The notes: a model not told the origin generated them from the sequence alone. Positions 38,937-49,661 are shown, counted from the first letter of the stretch. The stretch: 64,000 nt of DNA from Sphingobacterium hungaricum (GCF_015210005.1 NZ_MU158697.1:124001-188000), one strand, 5' to 3'. Numbers and translations are program-made.

Positions 38937-40617
38937 TGAGAACACATTAAATAAATACAGCCGTATCTTCACGCAAGACGAGACACAACCGGCCGCGAAA
39001 GCCATGTTGTATGGAATCGGATTGACCGATGCAGATATGGACAAGGCGCAAGTGGGAATTGCGAGTATGGGCTATGATGGCAACACCTGTAACATGCATT
39101 TAAATGATTTGGCACAAGTTGTCAAAAAAGGTGTGTGGAACAATGATTTAGTTGGGTTGACCTTCGGAACCATTGGTGTTTCTGACGGAATGAGCAACGG
39201 AACAGATGGCATGCGCTATTCTTTAGTTTCGCGCGACGTCATTGCGGATAGCATTGAAACGATTTGTGGCGGACAATATTATGATGGTTTGATTGCTATT
39301 CCGGGCTGTGACAAAAACATGCCGGGAGCTATCATTGCAATGGGTCGATTAGACCGTCCAGCGATTATGGTCTATGGTGGAACAATCGCTCCGGGCCATT
39401 ATAAAGGAGAAGAACTAAATATTGTCTCTGCTTTCGAAGCATTAGGACAGAAAATAGCTGGAAATCTATCAGATGAAGATTTCAATGGCATTATAAAACA
39501 TACTTGTCCAGGCGCTGGCGCTTGTGGCGGGATGTATACAGCGAACACCATGGCTTCGGCTATCGAAGCGTTGGGAATGAGCTTGCCTTACTCCTCTTCG
39601 AATCCAGCCATCTCGAAAGAAAAACAAGAGGAATGTTTAGAGGCTGGAAAATACATCAAAATCCTTTTAGAAAAAGACCTTAAGCCTTCGGATATTATGA
39701 CGCGCAAAGCATTTGAGAATGCAATCCGGTCAATCATTATTTTAGGCGGAAGTACAAACGCTGTATTGCATTTTATTGCAATCGGTAAATCGGTTGGCGT
39801 AAACATTACTCAAGATGATTTTCAGCGTATGTCTGACGAAACACCAGTTTTGGCCGATTTCAAACCTTCTGGCAAGTTCTTAATGCAAGACTTGCAACAA
39901 TATGGAGGAACTCCGGCTGTCTTGCGTTACTTATTGGATGAAGGATTATTGCATGGTGATTGCATCACAGTAACTGGAAAAACGGTAGCTGAAAACTTAG
40001 CGGACGTCAAATCCATTATTGATTACAATCAACCCATCATTCAAAAATTAAGCGAGCCAATCAAAGCGACGGGACACTTACAGATTCTGTATGGAAATCT
40101 TGCCGAAAAAGGTTCGGTCGCAAAAATATCAGGAAAAGAAGGTGAAAAATTTGTCGGTCCAGCACGTGTATTCGATGGAGAACAAAATTTAATCAAAGGA
40201 ATTTCAGATGGCACGGTTCGCCGAGGCGATGTTGTTGTGATTATCAATGAAGGACCAAAAGGTGCACCGGGAATGCCGGAGATGCTGAAACCAACTTCTG
40301 CAATTATTGGTGCAGGATTAGGAAAGTCCGTTGCTTTAATTACGGATGGACGCTTTTCGGGCGGTACACACGGCTTTGTCGTGGGCCACATTACGCCTGA
40401 AGCTTACGATGGCGGAACGATTGGTTTAGTCGAAAATGATGACATTATCGAAATCGACGCAGTCAATAACACGATTAATCTAAAAGTTGACGAACAGACC
40501 ATTGCCGAACGTCGTGCAAAATGGTCTCAACCGGCACTTAAAGTGACCAAAGGTGTGTTGTATAAATATGCCAAAACAGTATCTGATGCATCGGAAGGTT
40601 GTGTAACCGACCAATAA
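38920..40617 (+). CDS. ilvD: Dihydroxy-acid dehydratase
   Basis: 565 residues, full length. Iron-sulfur cluster cysteines lie in [19 protein letters not shown] and [19 protein letters not shown]; the C-terminal [20 protein letters not shown] is conserved. It converts 2,3-dihydroxy acids to the 2-oxo acids of valine and isoleucine synthesis. The start overlaps ilvE, suggesting translational coupling. Confidence 0.97.
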   Translation: MKSSSNENTLNKYSRIFTQDETQPAAKAMLYGIGLTDADMDKAQVGIASMGYDGNTCNMHLNDLAQVVKKGVWNNDLVGLTFGTIGVSDGMSNGTDGMRYSLVSRDVIADSIETICGGQYYDGLIAIPGCDKNMPGAIIAMGRLDRPAIMVYGGTIAPGHYKGEELNIVSAFEALGQKIAGNLSDEDFNGIIKHTCPGAGACGGMYTANTMASAIEALGMSLPYSSSNPAISKEKQEECLEAGKYIKILLEKDLKPSDIMTRKAFENAIRSIIILGGSTNAVLHFIAIGKSVGVNITQDDFQRMSDETPVLADFKPSGKFLMQDLQQYGGTPAVLRYLLDEGLLHGDCITVTGKTVAENLADVKSIIDYNQPIIQKLSEPIKATGHLQILYGNLAEKGSVAKISGKEGEKFVGPARVFDGEQNLIKGISDGTVRRGDVVVIINEGPKGAPGMPEMLKPTSAIIGAGLGKSVALITDGRFSGGTHGFVVGHITPEAYDGGTIGLVENDDIIEIDAVNNTINLKVDEQTIAERRAKWSQPALKVTKGVLYKYAKTVSDASEGCVTDQ

Positions 40618-40649
40618 AAATTATTCAAGAAAAAGTTAGGAAAGAAGAT

Positions 40650-42392
40650 ATGAGTACATTGGAAAAAACGCAAGTAGAAGAACCCAAAGCAACTGAAACA
40701 GCCATCCAATTGAGTGGTTCGCAAGCAGTTTTGGAAGCACTTGTTCATGAAGGTGTGAATACCATATTTGGTTACCCGGGCGGTGCCATTATGCCAATTT
40801 ATGATGCGCTATACGATTATAGCGAAAAATTAGAGCACATTTTGGTCCGTCACGAACAAGGCGGGATTCATGCAGCGCAAGGATATGCACGTACTTCCGG
40901 ACGCGTCGGAGTGGCTTTTGCTACATCCGGTCCTGGAGCGACGAATCTAGTGACTGGTTTAGCTGACGCAATGATTGACAGCAATCCCATTGTTTGCATT
41001 ACCGGACAGGTCTTTGCTTCTTTATTAGGTACAGATGCATTTCAAGAAACAGATGTGATTAATATCACAACTCCTGTTACGAAATGGAATTACCAAGTCA
41101 CAGATGCTACAGAAATCCCTTCCGTGTTGGCTAAAGCATTTTACATTGCTAAAACCGGAAGACCGGGACCTGTGCTGATTGACATTACTAAAAATGCGCA
41201 AATCCAGTTATTCGACTATCCTGGATATAAAAAGTGCGACCATATCCGTTCGTATCGCCCATCACCGATTATTCGCAACGAGTATATAGAACGCGCTGCA
41301 GCGGTTATCAATGCAGCCAAAAAACCTTTTGTCATTTTCGGGCAAGGCGTGATTTTGGGAAAAGCAGAACAAGAATTTAAAGATTTTATTGAAAAAGGCG
41401 GATTTCCTGCAGCTTGGACCGTAATGGGACTAAGTGCTTTGGAAACGGACCATCCTCAAAACGTGGGAATGCTAGGCATGCATGGAAACTATGCGCCGAA
41501 TGTATTGACCAACGAATGTGACGTGCTGATTGCTGTCGGAATGCGTTTCGATGACCGTGTTACGGGCCGATTGGATAAGTATGCGAAACAAGCAAAAGTG
41601 ATTCATTTGGACATTGACCCTGCTGAAATCGATAAGAACGTAAAAACAACTGTTCCCGTTTGGGGCGACTGTAAGGAAACACTTCCGCTATTATCAGCGT
41701 TAATTCAGAAAAATGACCATTTGGCTTGGGTTCAAAAATTTAGAGATTTAGAGCAAGAAGAAATTAAAGAAGTCATCAACGAAGAATTAAATCCATCAAC
41801 AGATATCATGACGATGGGCGAAGTGATTAACGTCTTGAATGAATTGACTGGCGGAAATGCCGTTATCGTAACAGACGTTGGTCAGCATCAAATGGTGACT
41901 TGCCGCTATGCAAAGTTCAATTCATCGAAATCAAACGTAACTTCAGGTGGTTTAGGAACAATGGGATTTGGTCTTCCAGCAGCAATCGGTGCTTGGTATG
42001 GCGCTCCAGAGCGAGACGTTGTAGCCATTATCGGTGACGGCGGAATCCAGATGACAATCCAAGAGTTAGGAACGATTATGCAGTTCGGAGCGAAAGTCAA
42101 AATCTTGATTTTGAATAACGAATTCTTAGGAATGGTTCGCCAATGGCAACAGCTATTCCACGACAAACGCTATTCATTTGTGAACATCACAAGTCCTGAT
42201 TTTGTTGCTGTCGCAAAAGGATATTATTTAGAAGGACAGCGGATTTCAGAGCGTGCAAATTTGAGAAATGCATTGAAAACTATGCTTGACCACGATGGAG
42301 GTTATCTATTGGAAGTAATGGTCGGCAAAGAAAACAATGTATTCCCGATGGTTTGTCAAGGCACTAGCGTTTCGGAGATAAGACTTAAGTAA
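40650..42392 (+). CDS. ilvB: Acetolactate synthase large subunit
   Basis: 580 residues from the ATG at 40650, which follows an AGGAAAG ribosome-binding sequence; the longer frame begins with TTG inside ilvD and was rejected. Thiamine-diphosphate enzyme: GYPGGAIMPIYDALYDY, RHEQGGIHAAQGYAR (catalytic Glu), and the ThDP-binding GDGGIQMTIQELGT...NNEFLGMVRQW region. It forms acetolactate and acetohydroxybutyrate. Partner small subunit ilvN follows after an inserted gene. Confidence 0.97.
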   Translation: MSTLEKTQVEEPKATETAIQLSGSQAVLEALVHEGVNTIFGYPGGAIMPIYDALYDYSEKLEHILVRHEQGGIHAAQGYARTSGRVGVAFATSGPGATNLVTGLADAMIDSNPIVCITGQVFASLLGTDAFQETDVINITTPVTKWNYQVTDATEIPSVLAKAFYIAKTGRPGPVLIDITKNAQIQLFDYPGYKKCDHIRSYRPSPIIRNEYIERAAAVINAAKKPFVIFGQGVILGKAEQEFKDFIEKGGFPAAWTVMGLSALETDHPQNVGMLGMHGNYAPNVLTNECDVLIAVGMRFDDRVTGRLDKYAKQAKVIHLDIDPAEIDKNVKTTVPVWGDCKETLPLLSALIQKNDHLAWVQKFRDLEQEEIKEVINEELNPSTDIMTMGEVINVLNELTGGNAVIVTDVGQHQMVTCRYAKFNSSKSNVTSGGLGTMGFGLPAAIGAWYGAPERDVVAIIGDGGIQMTIQELGTIMQFGAKVKILILNNEFLGMVRQWQQLFHDKRYSFVNITSPDFVAVAKGYYLEGQRISERANLRNALKTMLDHDGGYLLEVMVGKENNVFPMVCQGTSVSEIRLK

Positions 42393-42952
42393 AAATTAAA
42401 ATTTAAAAATTAAAAAACTTGCGTAGTCGCTATTAGAGAGAGGAATTGATTTGATGTAATAAACCTTCAACAAATGGAAAATAACATGAAACCGGTGGAT
42501 ATCAAACATCGAGCTTATCGATTTTCGAAAGATGTTATTTTATTTGTTAAGGATCAGACATACGATCGAGTTTATTTATCCCTTATTGATCAAGTAGTCA
42601 GAAGCTCCACGTCAATCGGAGCAAATTTAGTCGAAGGGTATGCTGGCTCATCAAAAAGAGATTTTATAAAATATTATCTAATAGCATTAAAGTCGGCAAA
42701 CGAATCTAAATATTGGATTTGCTTGTTGAGAGATACAATTTGGAAAGAAAACCACGAGTTAAAAAAGTTATTATCAGAAGCAGATGAGTTGTCAAAAATT
42801 ATTGCTTCGATTATAATAAAGACAAAAGAAAACATGAAATAAATTAGCATGAAAAGTATTAAAATCGTGCTAGCAAAAAAACAGTAATCAGTAACATAAA
42901 GTCAGGTTAAGTAGCCACCCTTTTTTATTTTTTACTTTTTATTTTTTAATTT
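42393..42952. repeat. Inverted-repeat arms enclosing the four-helix-bundle gene
   Basis: Left arm 42393-42417 begins at the base after the ilvB stop codon; right arm 42928-42952 ends 3 nt before the ilvN ATG. The left arm and the reverse complement of the right arm agree at 22 of 25 positions (AAATTAAAA, TAAAAA and TAAAAAA blocks). In the mRNA the arms could pair and loop out the whole 510-base interior, including the ORF at 42474-42842. Confidence 0.7.
42474..42842 (+). CDS. Four-helix-bundle protein (S23/IVS-encoded family)
   Basis: 122 residues. Helical throughout, with the family hallmarks HRAYRFSKDVILFVKD, YLSLIDQVVRSSTSIGANLV, EGYAGSSKRDFIKYY and LKSANESKYWICLLRD. The family was first seen in the intervening sequences of 23S rRNA genes and is related to the Avd accessory protein of diversity-generating retroelements; cellular role is unclear. 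It separates ilvB from ilvN and lies inside the inverted-repeat arms described above. An alternative ATG is at 42486. Confidence 0.9.
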   Translation: MENNMKPVDIKHRAYRFSKDVILFVKDQTYDRVYLSLIDQVVRSSTSIGANLVEGYAGSSKRDFIKYYLIALKSANESKYWICLLRDTIWKENHELKKLLSEADELSKIIASIIIKTKENMK

Positions 42953-42955
42953 AAA

Positions 42956-43546
42956 ATGGAAAAACAAGAATACACCATTACCTTATATACCGAAAACTCT
43001 ATCGGAATGATAGGCCGTATTTCGGGGATTTTTTCAAGAAGAAAAATCAATATCGAAAGTTTGAACACTTCTCCTTCTGAAGTTGAAGGCATTCACCGAT
43101 TTACAATTTTAATCACTGAGGCTGAAGAAGTTGTGCGCAAACTATGTCGTCAGATTGAAAAACAAGTTGAAGTATTAAAAGCTTATTACAACACAAATGA
43201 CGAATTAATCTGGCAAGAGCAAGCTTTATATAAAGTTCCGGCAGATGTAATTACCGAAAAGGCATACGTTGAACGTTTGTTGCGTCAATTCGGAGCTTCC
43301 GCGGTTGTGATTCGTAACGATTACATTGTTTTTGAAACTGCGGGACATCGCGAAGAAATCGATCGCCTGACAGAAGAATTAACGAAATATGGATTGATTG
43401 AATTCGTCCGTGGCGCGCGTATTGCAATCATTAAAGATTCTGCTGGATTCCATTCTAAATTAAAACAATTTGAAAAGGAAGAGCCTTCACAAGAAGTAGT
43501 GGAAAATGAGTTCCTAGAACAAGGCGGAAATGTATTTACAATGTAA
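42956..43546 (+). CDS. ilvN: Acetolactate synthase small (regulatory) subunit
   Basis: 196 residues. N-terminal ACT domain YTITLYTENSIGMIGRISGI, FSRRKINIESLNTSPSEVEG, followed by the C-terminal regulatory domain (EKAYVERLLRQFGASAVVIR, GLIEFVRGARIAIIK). It activates the IlvB subunit and confers valine feedback. Its start lies 3 nt after the right arm of the inverted repeat. Confidence 0.95.
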   Translation: MEKQEYTITLYTENSIGMIGRISGIFSRRKINIESLNTSPSEVEGIHRFTILITEAEEVVRKLCRQIEKQVEVLKAYYNTNDELIWQEQALYKVPADVITEKAYVERLLRQFGASAVVIRNDYIVFETAGHREEIDRLTEELTKYGLIEFVRGARIAIIKDSAGFHSKLKQFEKEEPSQEVVENEFLEQGGNVFTM

Positions 43547-43548
43547 CC

Positions 43549-44034
43549 ATGAGAAGTAAAAAATCAATAACAGAAGCCATTCGTATCGGCAGAAATCCAT
43601 TTATCAAATTGATTGATGGCTTAAGCGAAGAAGAGCTGAATTACATTCCGGCAGGATTTAACAACAACATCATTTGGAATTTTGGGCACATCGTTGTGTC
43701 AACTCAAATCTTATGTTATGTTCGAAGTGGTATTTTACCGGATATGTCTTCAATAAAATATGCAGAAGATTTTAAAAAAGGTTCAAAACCTACCCGCAAC
43801 ATTTCAGCACCCGAAATTGAAGAGCTGAAAAACCTAGCGCTAGGTACGATCGCACAACTAGAAGCAGATTACATCGATGGAAAATTATCTTCGATCACAC
43901 CTTTTTCAACCGAAACTTTTGGTGTAGAAATGAACGAAATCGAAGAAGTGCTTCTGATGAGCTTGTCCCACGACGCCTTGCATTACGGATACGCATTGGC
44001 ACAAAAAAGAGTATTACAGAAATCAATAGACTAA
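43549..44034 (+). CDS. DinB-family protein
   Basis: 161 residues, predicted four-helix DinB/DfsB-like fold. Conserved histidines lie in [13 protein letters not shown] and [14 protein letters not shown], expected to bind a divalent metal. Members act in thiol transfer or damage-induced roles; the function here is unknown. It begins 2 nt after ilvN, so it is cotranscribed with the cluster, but no role in branched-chain synthesis is established. Confidence 0.88.
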   Translation: MRSKKSITEAIRIGRNPFIKLIDGLSEEELNYIPAGFNNNIIWNFGHIVVSTQILCYVRSGILPDMSSIKYAEDFKKGSKPTRNISAPEIEELKNLALGTIAQLEADYIDGKLSSITPFSTETFGVEMNEIEEVLLMSLSHDALHYGYALAQKRVLQKSID

Positions 44035-44060
44035 ATCAAAATATTAAAGAAAGAAAAACA

Positions 44061-45542
44061 ATGGCAAATTATTTTAACACATTACCACTTAGAGAACAAT
44101 TAAATCAATTGGGCGTAGCAGAATTCATGGACAGCGCAGAATTTGCGGATGGCGTGAATGCACTAAAAGGTAAAAAATTAGTAATTGTAGGTTGCGGTGC
44201 GCAAGGTTTAAATCAAGGTTTAAACTTAAGAGATTCTGGTTTGGACATTTCTTATGCATTACGTAAAGAGGCTATTGAGCAAAAAAGAGATTCTTGGAAA
44301 AATGCCACGGACAACAATTTTACCGTTGGTACCTACGAAGAATTGATTCCAACAGCAGATGTTGTCATTAACTTGACCCCAGATAAACAACATACCTCAG
44401 TAATCAATGCCGTTATGCCATTGATGCAACAGAATTCAACGCTTTCTTATTCTCACGGTTTTAACATCGTTGAAGAAGGCATGCAAATCCGTAAAGACAT
44501 CACGGTCATTATGGTTGCTCCAAAATGTCCAGGTTCAGAAGTTCGCGCAGAATATTTACGCGGATTTGGAGTGCCGACATTAATCGCAGTACATCCTGAA
44601 AATGATCCAGAAGGAAAAGGTCTGGCATATGCAAAAGCTTACTGTGTAGGAACTGGCGGTCACCGTGCAGGTGTGTTGCGTTCTTCATTCGTTGCGGAAG
44701 TAAAATCTGATTTAATGGGTGAGCAAACCATTCTTTGTGGTTTGTTGCAGACAGGTTCTATTTTGTCATTTGACAAAATGGTTGAAAAAGGAATAGATGC
44801 TGGTTACGCTTCCAAATTGGTTCAATATGGCGTTGAAGTGGTAACTGAAGCGTTGAAACAAGGTGGAATCACAGCAATGATGGATCGCTTGTCGAACGTG
44901 GCGAAAATCAAAGCTTTTGACCTTTCTGAAGAATTAAAAGACATTATGCGTCCTTTGTTCCAAAAACACCAAGATGATATCATGTCTGGAGAATTCAGCA
45001 AAACAATGATGGAAGATTGGGCGAATGGCGATGCCAATTTATTAAAATGGAGAGCAGAAACTGGAGAGACAGCATTTGAAAAAACTCCTGCTGGCGATGT
45101 GAAAATTGCGGAGCAAGAATATTTTGATAACTACGTATTGATGGTTGCTTTTATCCGTGCAGGTGTTGAATTGGCTTTTGAAACAATGGTTGAAGCAGGC
45201 ATTAAACCGGAATCGGCTTATTATGAATCTTTGCACGAAACACCGTTGATTGCCAATACAATCGCTCGTAAAAAATTATTTGAAATGAACAGAGTTATTT
45301 CAGATACAGCTGAATATGGATGTTATTTGTTTGATCAAGCTTGTAAACCTTTATTAGCTGATTTTATGAAAACCATTGATACTGATGTAGTTGGAAAGAA
45401 TTATAACGATGGAAAAAATTTAGGTGTGGACAACCGTGAATTGATTCAGGTCAACGAAGTAATCAGAACTCATCAAGTAGAAGAAGTAGGTGCGGTATTG
45501 AGAAGAGCAATGACTGCGATGAAAACTATTAAAACTGTTTAA
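44061..45542 (+). CDS. ilvC: Ketol-acid reductoisomerase, long (class II) form
   Basis: 493 residues, the size of the E. coli class II enzyme with duplicated C-terminal domain. NADP-binding [20 protein letters not shown], then [26 protein letters not shown] and the helical metal-binding domain ([36 protein letters not shown]). It rearranges and reduces acetolactate to dihydroxyisovalerate. Confidence 0.97.
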   Translation: MANYFNTLPLREQLNQLGVAEFMDSAEFADGVNALKGKKLVIVGCGAQGLNQGLNLRDSGLDISYALRKEAIEQKRDSWKNATDNNFTVGTYEELIPTADVVINLTPDKQHTSVINAVMPLMQQNSTLSYSHGFNIVEEGMQIRKDITVIMVAPKCPGSEVRAEYLRGFGVPTLIAVHPENDPEGKGLAYAKAYCVGTGGHRAGVLRSSFVAEVKSDLMGEQTILCGLLQTGSILSFDKMVEKGIDAGYASKLVQYGVEVVTEALKQGGITAMMDRLSNVAKIKAFDLSEELKDIMRPLFQKHQDDIMSGEFSKTMMEDWANGDANLLKWRAETGETAFEKTPAGDVKIAEQEYFDNYVLMVAFIRAGVELAFETMVEAGIKPESAYYESLHETPLIANTIARKKLFEMNRVISDTAEYGCYLFDQACKPLLADFMKTIDTDVVGKNYNDGKNLGVDNRELIQVNEVIRTHQVEEVGAVLRRAMTAMKTIKTV

Positions 45543-45567
45543 ATTTTCGTAAATTAGACAGGATTTT

Positions 45568-45604
45568 TCCTAGATAAAATATGAATTTATTATTTTATCT
45601 AGGA
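45568..45604. repeat. Perfect 14-bp hairpin between ilvC and leuC
   Basis: TCCTAGATAAAATA (45568-45581) and its exact complement TATTTTATCTAGGA (45591-45604) with a 9-nt loop. The following sequence (TTTAAATAGC) is not a strong T-tract, so it may be a processing or stabilising hairpin rather than a full terminator. Confidence 0.7.
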
Positions 45605-45623
45605 TTTAAATAGCATAATAAAA

Positions 45624-47039
45624 ATGATACACCAAAATCAAGGCAAAACATTAGTAGAAAAAATTTGGGATGATCACGTCGTGAAGAGTGAAGAAGGGTT
45701 TCCTGATATTTTATATATTGACACCCATTTAATCCACGAAGTGACTTCGCCACAGGCATTTGATGGCTTACGCAAACGTGGTTTGCCGGTATTCAGACCA
45801 CAGCAAACTGTTGCGACAGCTGATCATAACGTGCCGACCCTAAATCAGCATTTACCGATTGCGGAAGAATTATCCCGTTATCAAGTGGATATGCTGACGA
45901 AAAACTGTGCTGAATTTGGAGTTGAATTATATGGATTAGGACATCCTTACCAAGGAATCGTTCACGTGATAGGTCCAGAATTGGGCATCACACAACCTGG
46001 AAAAACTATGGTTTGTGGCGATTCGCACACCTCTACGCATGGCGCATTCGGCGCAATTGCATTTGGTATTGGAACTTCACAAGTGGAGCAAGTTTTTGCT
46101 ACGCAATGCCTTTTATTGCAAAAGCCAAAAACGATGAAAATCGAAGTTAATGGCGAGTTGGGAAAAGGTGTGGGTGCGAAAGACATTATTTTATACATCA
46201 TCGCTCAAATCTCGGCAGCGGGCGGAACTGGCTATTTTATTGAATATGCAGGTTCGACAATTCGCAGTTTGAGTATGGAAGAGCGTATGACAATATGTAA
46301 CATGAGTATCGAAATGGGTGCTCGAGGTGGGCTGATTGCTCCGGATCAAACAACTTTTGACTACGTTAAAGGCCGTCAATTTGCACCAAAAGGTGAAGAT
46401 TGGGACATTGCTTTAGACTATTGGAAAACATTGTATTCGGACGAGCATGCGAAGTTTGATGCCGTTTTAGAATTCCATGCAAAGGATATTGCCCCGATGA
46501 TTACGTATGGTACAAACCCAGGAATGGGAATGGGGATCAATGATAATATTCCTTCCAAATTAGCACAACCAGAAACTGAACAGCCTTCTTTCCAAAAAGC
46601 GCTCGACTATATGGGTTTTTTGGACAATCAGCCGATTTTAGGAAAACCTGTTGATTATGTGTTTATCGGTTCATGTACCAATTCACGCATTGAAGATTTA
46701 CGTGAGGTCGCTGACTTTGTTAAGGGAAAACAAAAAGATCCTAACGTCGAAGTATGGATTGTTCCTGGATCAAAACAAGTAGAAGCACAAGCTATCGAAG
46801 AAGGACTAGATCAAATCTTTCAATCGGCCGGATTCCAATTGCGTGAACCGGGATGTTCCGCATGTTTAGGAATGAATGAAGATAAAATTCCTGCAGGGAA
46901 ATATTGTGTTTCTACATCCAACCGTAATTTTGAAGGACGTCAAGGTCCCAATGCACGCACGATGCTGGTCAGTCCTTTGACTGCCGCGGCCGCTGCTGTT
47001 ACGGGTAAGATTACTGACGTACGTGAGTTATTATCTTGA
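45624..47039 (+). CDS. leuC: 3-isopropylmalate dehydratase large subunit
   Basis: 471 residues, full length. [20 protein letters not shown], iron-sulfur ligands in [15 protein letters not shown] and [12 protein letters not shown], and [20 protein letters not shown] are diagnostic of the aconitase-family LeuC. It isomerises 2- to 3-isopropylmalate together with LeuD. The 81-bp gap upstream carries a strong hairpin. Confidence 0.97.
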   Translation: MIHQNQGKTLVEKIWDDHVVKSEEGFPDILYIDTHLIHEVTSPQAFDGLRKRGLPVFRPQQTVATADHNVPTLNQHLPIAEELSRYQVDMLTKNCAEFGVELYGLGHPYQGIVHVIGPELGITQPGKTMVCGDSHTSTHGAFGAIAFGIGTSQVEQVFATQCLLLQKPKTMKIEVNGELGKGVGAKDIILYIIAQISAAGGTGYFIEYAGSTIRSLSMEERMTICNMSIEMGARGGLIAPDQTTFDYVKGRQFAPKGEDWDIALDYWKTLYSDEHAKFDAVLEFHAKDIAPMITYGTNPGMGMGINDNIPSKLAQPETEQPSFQKALDYMGFLDNQPILGKPVDYVFIGSCTNSRIEDLREVADFVKGKQKDPNVEVWIVPGSKQVEAQAIEEGLDQIFQSAGFQLREPGCSACLGMNEDKIPAGKYCVSTSNRNFEGRQGPNARTMLVSPLTAAAAAVTGKITDVRELLS

Positions 47040-47040
47040 A

Positions 47041-47592
47041 CATGATTATTTTGATTTTTATGATTAATTTGATTTAGGGGAGTATTGATTTTAGATTGCT
47101 CGTTTATGATAAATACAGATTATAAATATTCTGAATTGACATCTAAAATTATTAAATCCGCGATGGAAGTCCATTCGTATTTAGGAAGCGGATTTCAAGA
47201 AGTTATTTATCAAAGAGCTCTTGCAATAGAATTTAGGCTATCAAAAATCAATTTCGACAGAGAATTTGAAATGCCAATTTATTATAAAGGAATATTGATT
47301 GGTACACGAAGGGTAGATTTTTTAGTTGATAAACTAATTTCCGTAGAGTTAAAGGCAGTAAAAGCTCTCGAGGATGTACATCTTGCACAAGGAATTAATT
47401 ACTTAGAAGCATATAACTTAGAAATCGGATTGTTAATAAATTTTGGCGAAATGAGTTTAGTTTTTAAACGTTTAACTAACAAAAAATACAAACCTAATAC
47501 AAAATAAGGGATTAATAAATCACAACAATTGCAGTTTAATGCACGAATAAAATCACAAGAAAGTATAAATCATACAAATCATAAAAATCATG
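47041..47592. repeat. Inverted-repeat arms enclosing the GxxExxY gene
   Basis: Left arm 47041-47068 starts 2 nt after the leuC stop; right arm 47565-47592 ends 18 nt before the leuD ATG. The left arm and the reverse complement of the right arm agree at 24 of 28 positions; both consist of degenerate ATGATTTTT units. The arms could pair in mRNA and loop out the GxxExxY ORF. Confidence 0.7.
47106..47507 (+). CDS. GxxExxY-family protein
   Basis: 133 residues from the ATG at 47106; the longer frame begins with TTG at 47085. The family motif is GFQEVIY (GxxExxY) in YLGSGFQEVIYQRALAIEF. RRVDFLVDKLISVELKAVKA carries a D-x(n)-ELK pattern typical of PDDEXK nuclease-like folds, but no activity is known. 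It splits leuC from leuD, and lies inside the inverted-repeat arms at 47041-47068 and 47565-47592. Confidence 0.9.
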   Translation: MINTDYKYSELTSKIIKSAMEVHSYLGSGFQEVIYQRALAIEFRLSKINFDREFEMPIYYKGILIGTRRVDFLVDKLISVELKAVKALEDVHLAQGINYLEAYNLEIGLLINFGEMSLVFKRLTNKKYKPNTK

Positions 47593-47610
47593 GTCTAAGA
47601 CTATTTTGAT

Positions 47611-48195
47611 ATGAAAAAATTTGAAACAATAACCTCAAGGGTAGTTCCATTACCCATAGAAAATATAGATACCGATCAGATTATTCCGGCGCGCTTTTTA
47701 AAAGCGACGACACGCGAAGGATTTGGAAATAATTTGTTCCGCGATTGGCGTTATGATAGCAACAATGAGCCAAAAGCTGATTTTGTAATGAATAACCCGA
47801 CCTATTCTGGAAAAATTTTAGTTGCTGGAAAGAATTTTGGTTGCGGGTCGAGCCGTGAGCATGCCGCTTGGGCAATTGAAGATTATGGTTTTGATGTCGT
47901 AATCAGCTCATTCTTCGCCGATATTTTCAAAGGAAATGCGTTGAATAACGGTGTATTGCCGATTCAGGTTTCCGATGAATTTTTGGAAAAAGTTTTTGAG
48001 ACAACCTTTTCAAATCCAAATTCAGAAATAACCGTAGACCTTGAAGCGCAAACAGTGACAATTAAAGATTCTGGCGATGTCGAATCTTTTGAAATCAACC
48101 CTTATAAAAAATCGTGCTTGATTAATGGCTACGACGATATCGATTTTATTTTAAGTCACGTCGAAGACATTACTTATTTCGAAAAGACTCGTTAA
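47611..48195 (+). CDS. leuD: 3-isopropylmalate dehydratase small subunit
   Basis: 194 residues. [40 protein letters not shown] and [17 protein letters not shown] define LeuD. It forms the mobile swivel domain of the LeuCD dehydratase. Its stop codon overlaps the start of the ABC gene (TAATG). Confidence 0.96.
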   Translation: MKKFETITSRVVPLPIENIDTDQIIPARFLKATTREGFGNNLFRDWRYDSNNEPKADFVMNNPTYSGKILVAGKNFGCGSSREHAAWAIEDYGFDVVISSFFADIFKGNALNNGVLPIQVSDEFLEKVFETTFSNPNSEITVDLEAQTVTIKDSGDVESFEINPYKKSCLINGYDDIDFILSHVEDITYFEKTR

Positions 48196-49658
48196 TGCCA
48201 GAAGCTGTCGTCCATATCGCCCAACTGAATGTTCAATACGGATATAAAACCGTACTTGATGGTTTGGATTGGGAAATAAATAAGGGCGAAAGCTGGTTGT
48301 TGGGAGGAAAAAGCGGTTCAGGTAAATCATCTTTGGCGAGAGCCATTTCACAAGCAACAAATGCCGACGGAAAGATTTCAATCAGCTTTGATCACAGTTC
48401 GACATTAAATCCAAAAGTACATTATGTACCTAATTGGTACCAATTCACGAATTTAGAAGGTGACCGCAATTTCTACTATCAACAACGTTATAACAAACAG
48501 CAGAAAAATGACACCTTAACGGTCTATGCTGAACTGCTCCATTTTGGAGAAAAAGAAAATCTTGACTTTTCGGACATTGCGGACTATCTGACTTTGTTTG
48601 GTTTTGATGATTGTAAAAACACGCAACTCATTGAATTATCCAGTGGCGAACATAAGAAATTACAACTCTTGCAGGCCATTTGGCTAAAGCCACAACTACT
48701 GATTATTGATGAGCCATACACAGGTTTGGATAAACAGACGAGAAAAAATTTAAATCAAGTCTTTGATGCGTTGATTGAAGAAGGAATGACTTTGCTATTG
48801 ATTAGCAACGATACAGACCTGCCGAAGCAGATTACTCATTTTGCAGAAATTCAAAATGGAAAATTAGCCGAAGTTGATTCAGCAGAAGATTTCTCCATGG
48901 ATGAGTTGCGCCAGCAAAAAACATTGCCTTATTTTTTACAACAAGAACCAGCATTTTATTCGGACACGATTTTACAGTTAAAAAATATTGGGGTTCGTTA
49001 CGGTGAAAAAGAAGTTTTAAAAAATGTAAGCTGGACGGTCAAAGCTGGAGAAAAATGGCTTTTGCAAGGGTCAAATGGCTCAGGAAAATCTACCTTATTA
49101 TCGCTTTTAAATGGCGATCATCCGCAAGCTTATGCCAATGACATTTATTTATTCGGAAATAAACGAGGTTCTGGCGAAAGCATTTGGGACATCAAAGAAA
49201 AGGTAGGAATCATTTCACCCGAATTGCATTGGTATTTTGACAAATCCGCGAAGGTTTGGCAAAGCATTGCTTCGGGATTTTATGATAGCATCGGTTTGTT
49301 CCGCGATTTAGGATTTGACAAACAGCAGAAAGTGAATCAGTTGCTTGATTTCTTTGATTTATTGCCTTACAAAAATGATTTATTGACGAGTTTGCCTTTA
49401 GGCAAGCAACGTTTAGTCTTACTAGCGAGAACGATCATAAAGAATCCTACGTTATTGATTTTAGACGAACCTTGCCAAGGATTGGATCAGGCGCAGACGA
49501 CACATTTCAACGAAGTTGTCGACGAATTATGCCGCCACGGAAAAACATTAATCTACGTTGGGCATTACGAATCCCAGATTCCGAACAGCATAGAAAAGAA
49601 AATTTTATTAGAAAAAGGCGAAGTAAAAGCCATAGAAACTTTATTAGAAGCCGTATAA
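48195..49658 (+). CDS. Twin ABC ATPase, ModF/photorepair-like
   Basis: 487 residues with two ATP-binding cassettes and no membrane segment. Cassette 1: Walker A GGKSGSGKSS, signature ELSSGEHKK, Walker B LLIIDEP. Cassette 2: Walker A GSNGSGKST, a weakened signature SLPLGKQRL, Walker B LLILDEP. The layout resembles ModF (PhrA), whose role is uncertain. It overlaps leuD by one base and is followed 3 nt later by leuB, so it is embedded in the leucine operon. A transport role is unlikely without a permease partner. Confidence 0.85.
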   Translation: MPEAVVHIAQLNVQYGYKTVLDGLDWEINKGESWLLGGKSGSGKSSLARAISQATNADGKISISFDHSSTLNPKVHYVPNWYQFTNLEGDRNFYYQQRYNKQQKNDTLTVYAELLHFGEKENLDFSDIADYLTLFGFDDCKNTQLIELSSGEHKKLQLLQAIWLKPQLLIIDEPYTGLDKQTRKNLNQVFDALIEEGMTLLLISNDTDLPKQITHFAEIQNGKLAEVDSAEDFSMDELRQQKTLPYFLQQEPAFYSDTILQLKNIGVRYGEKEVLKNVSWTVKAGEKWLLQGSNGSGKSTLLSLLNGDHPQAYANDIYLFGNKRGSGESIWDIKEKVGIISPELHWYFDKSAKVWQSIASGFYDSIGLFRDLGFDKQQKVNQLLDFFDLLPYKNDLLTSLPLGKQRLVLLARTIIKNPTLLILDEPCQGLDQAQTTHFNEVVDELCRHGKTLIYVGHYESQIPNSIEKKILLEKGEVKAIETLLEAV

Positions 49659-49661
49659 TAC

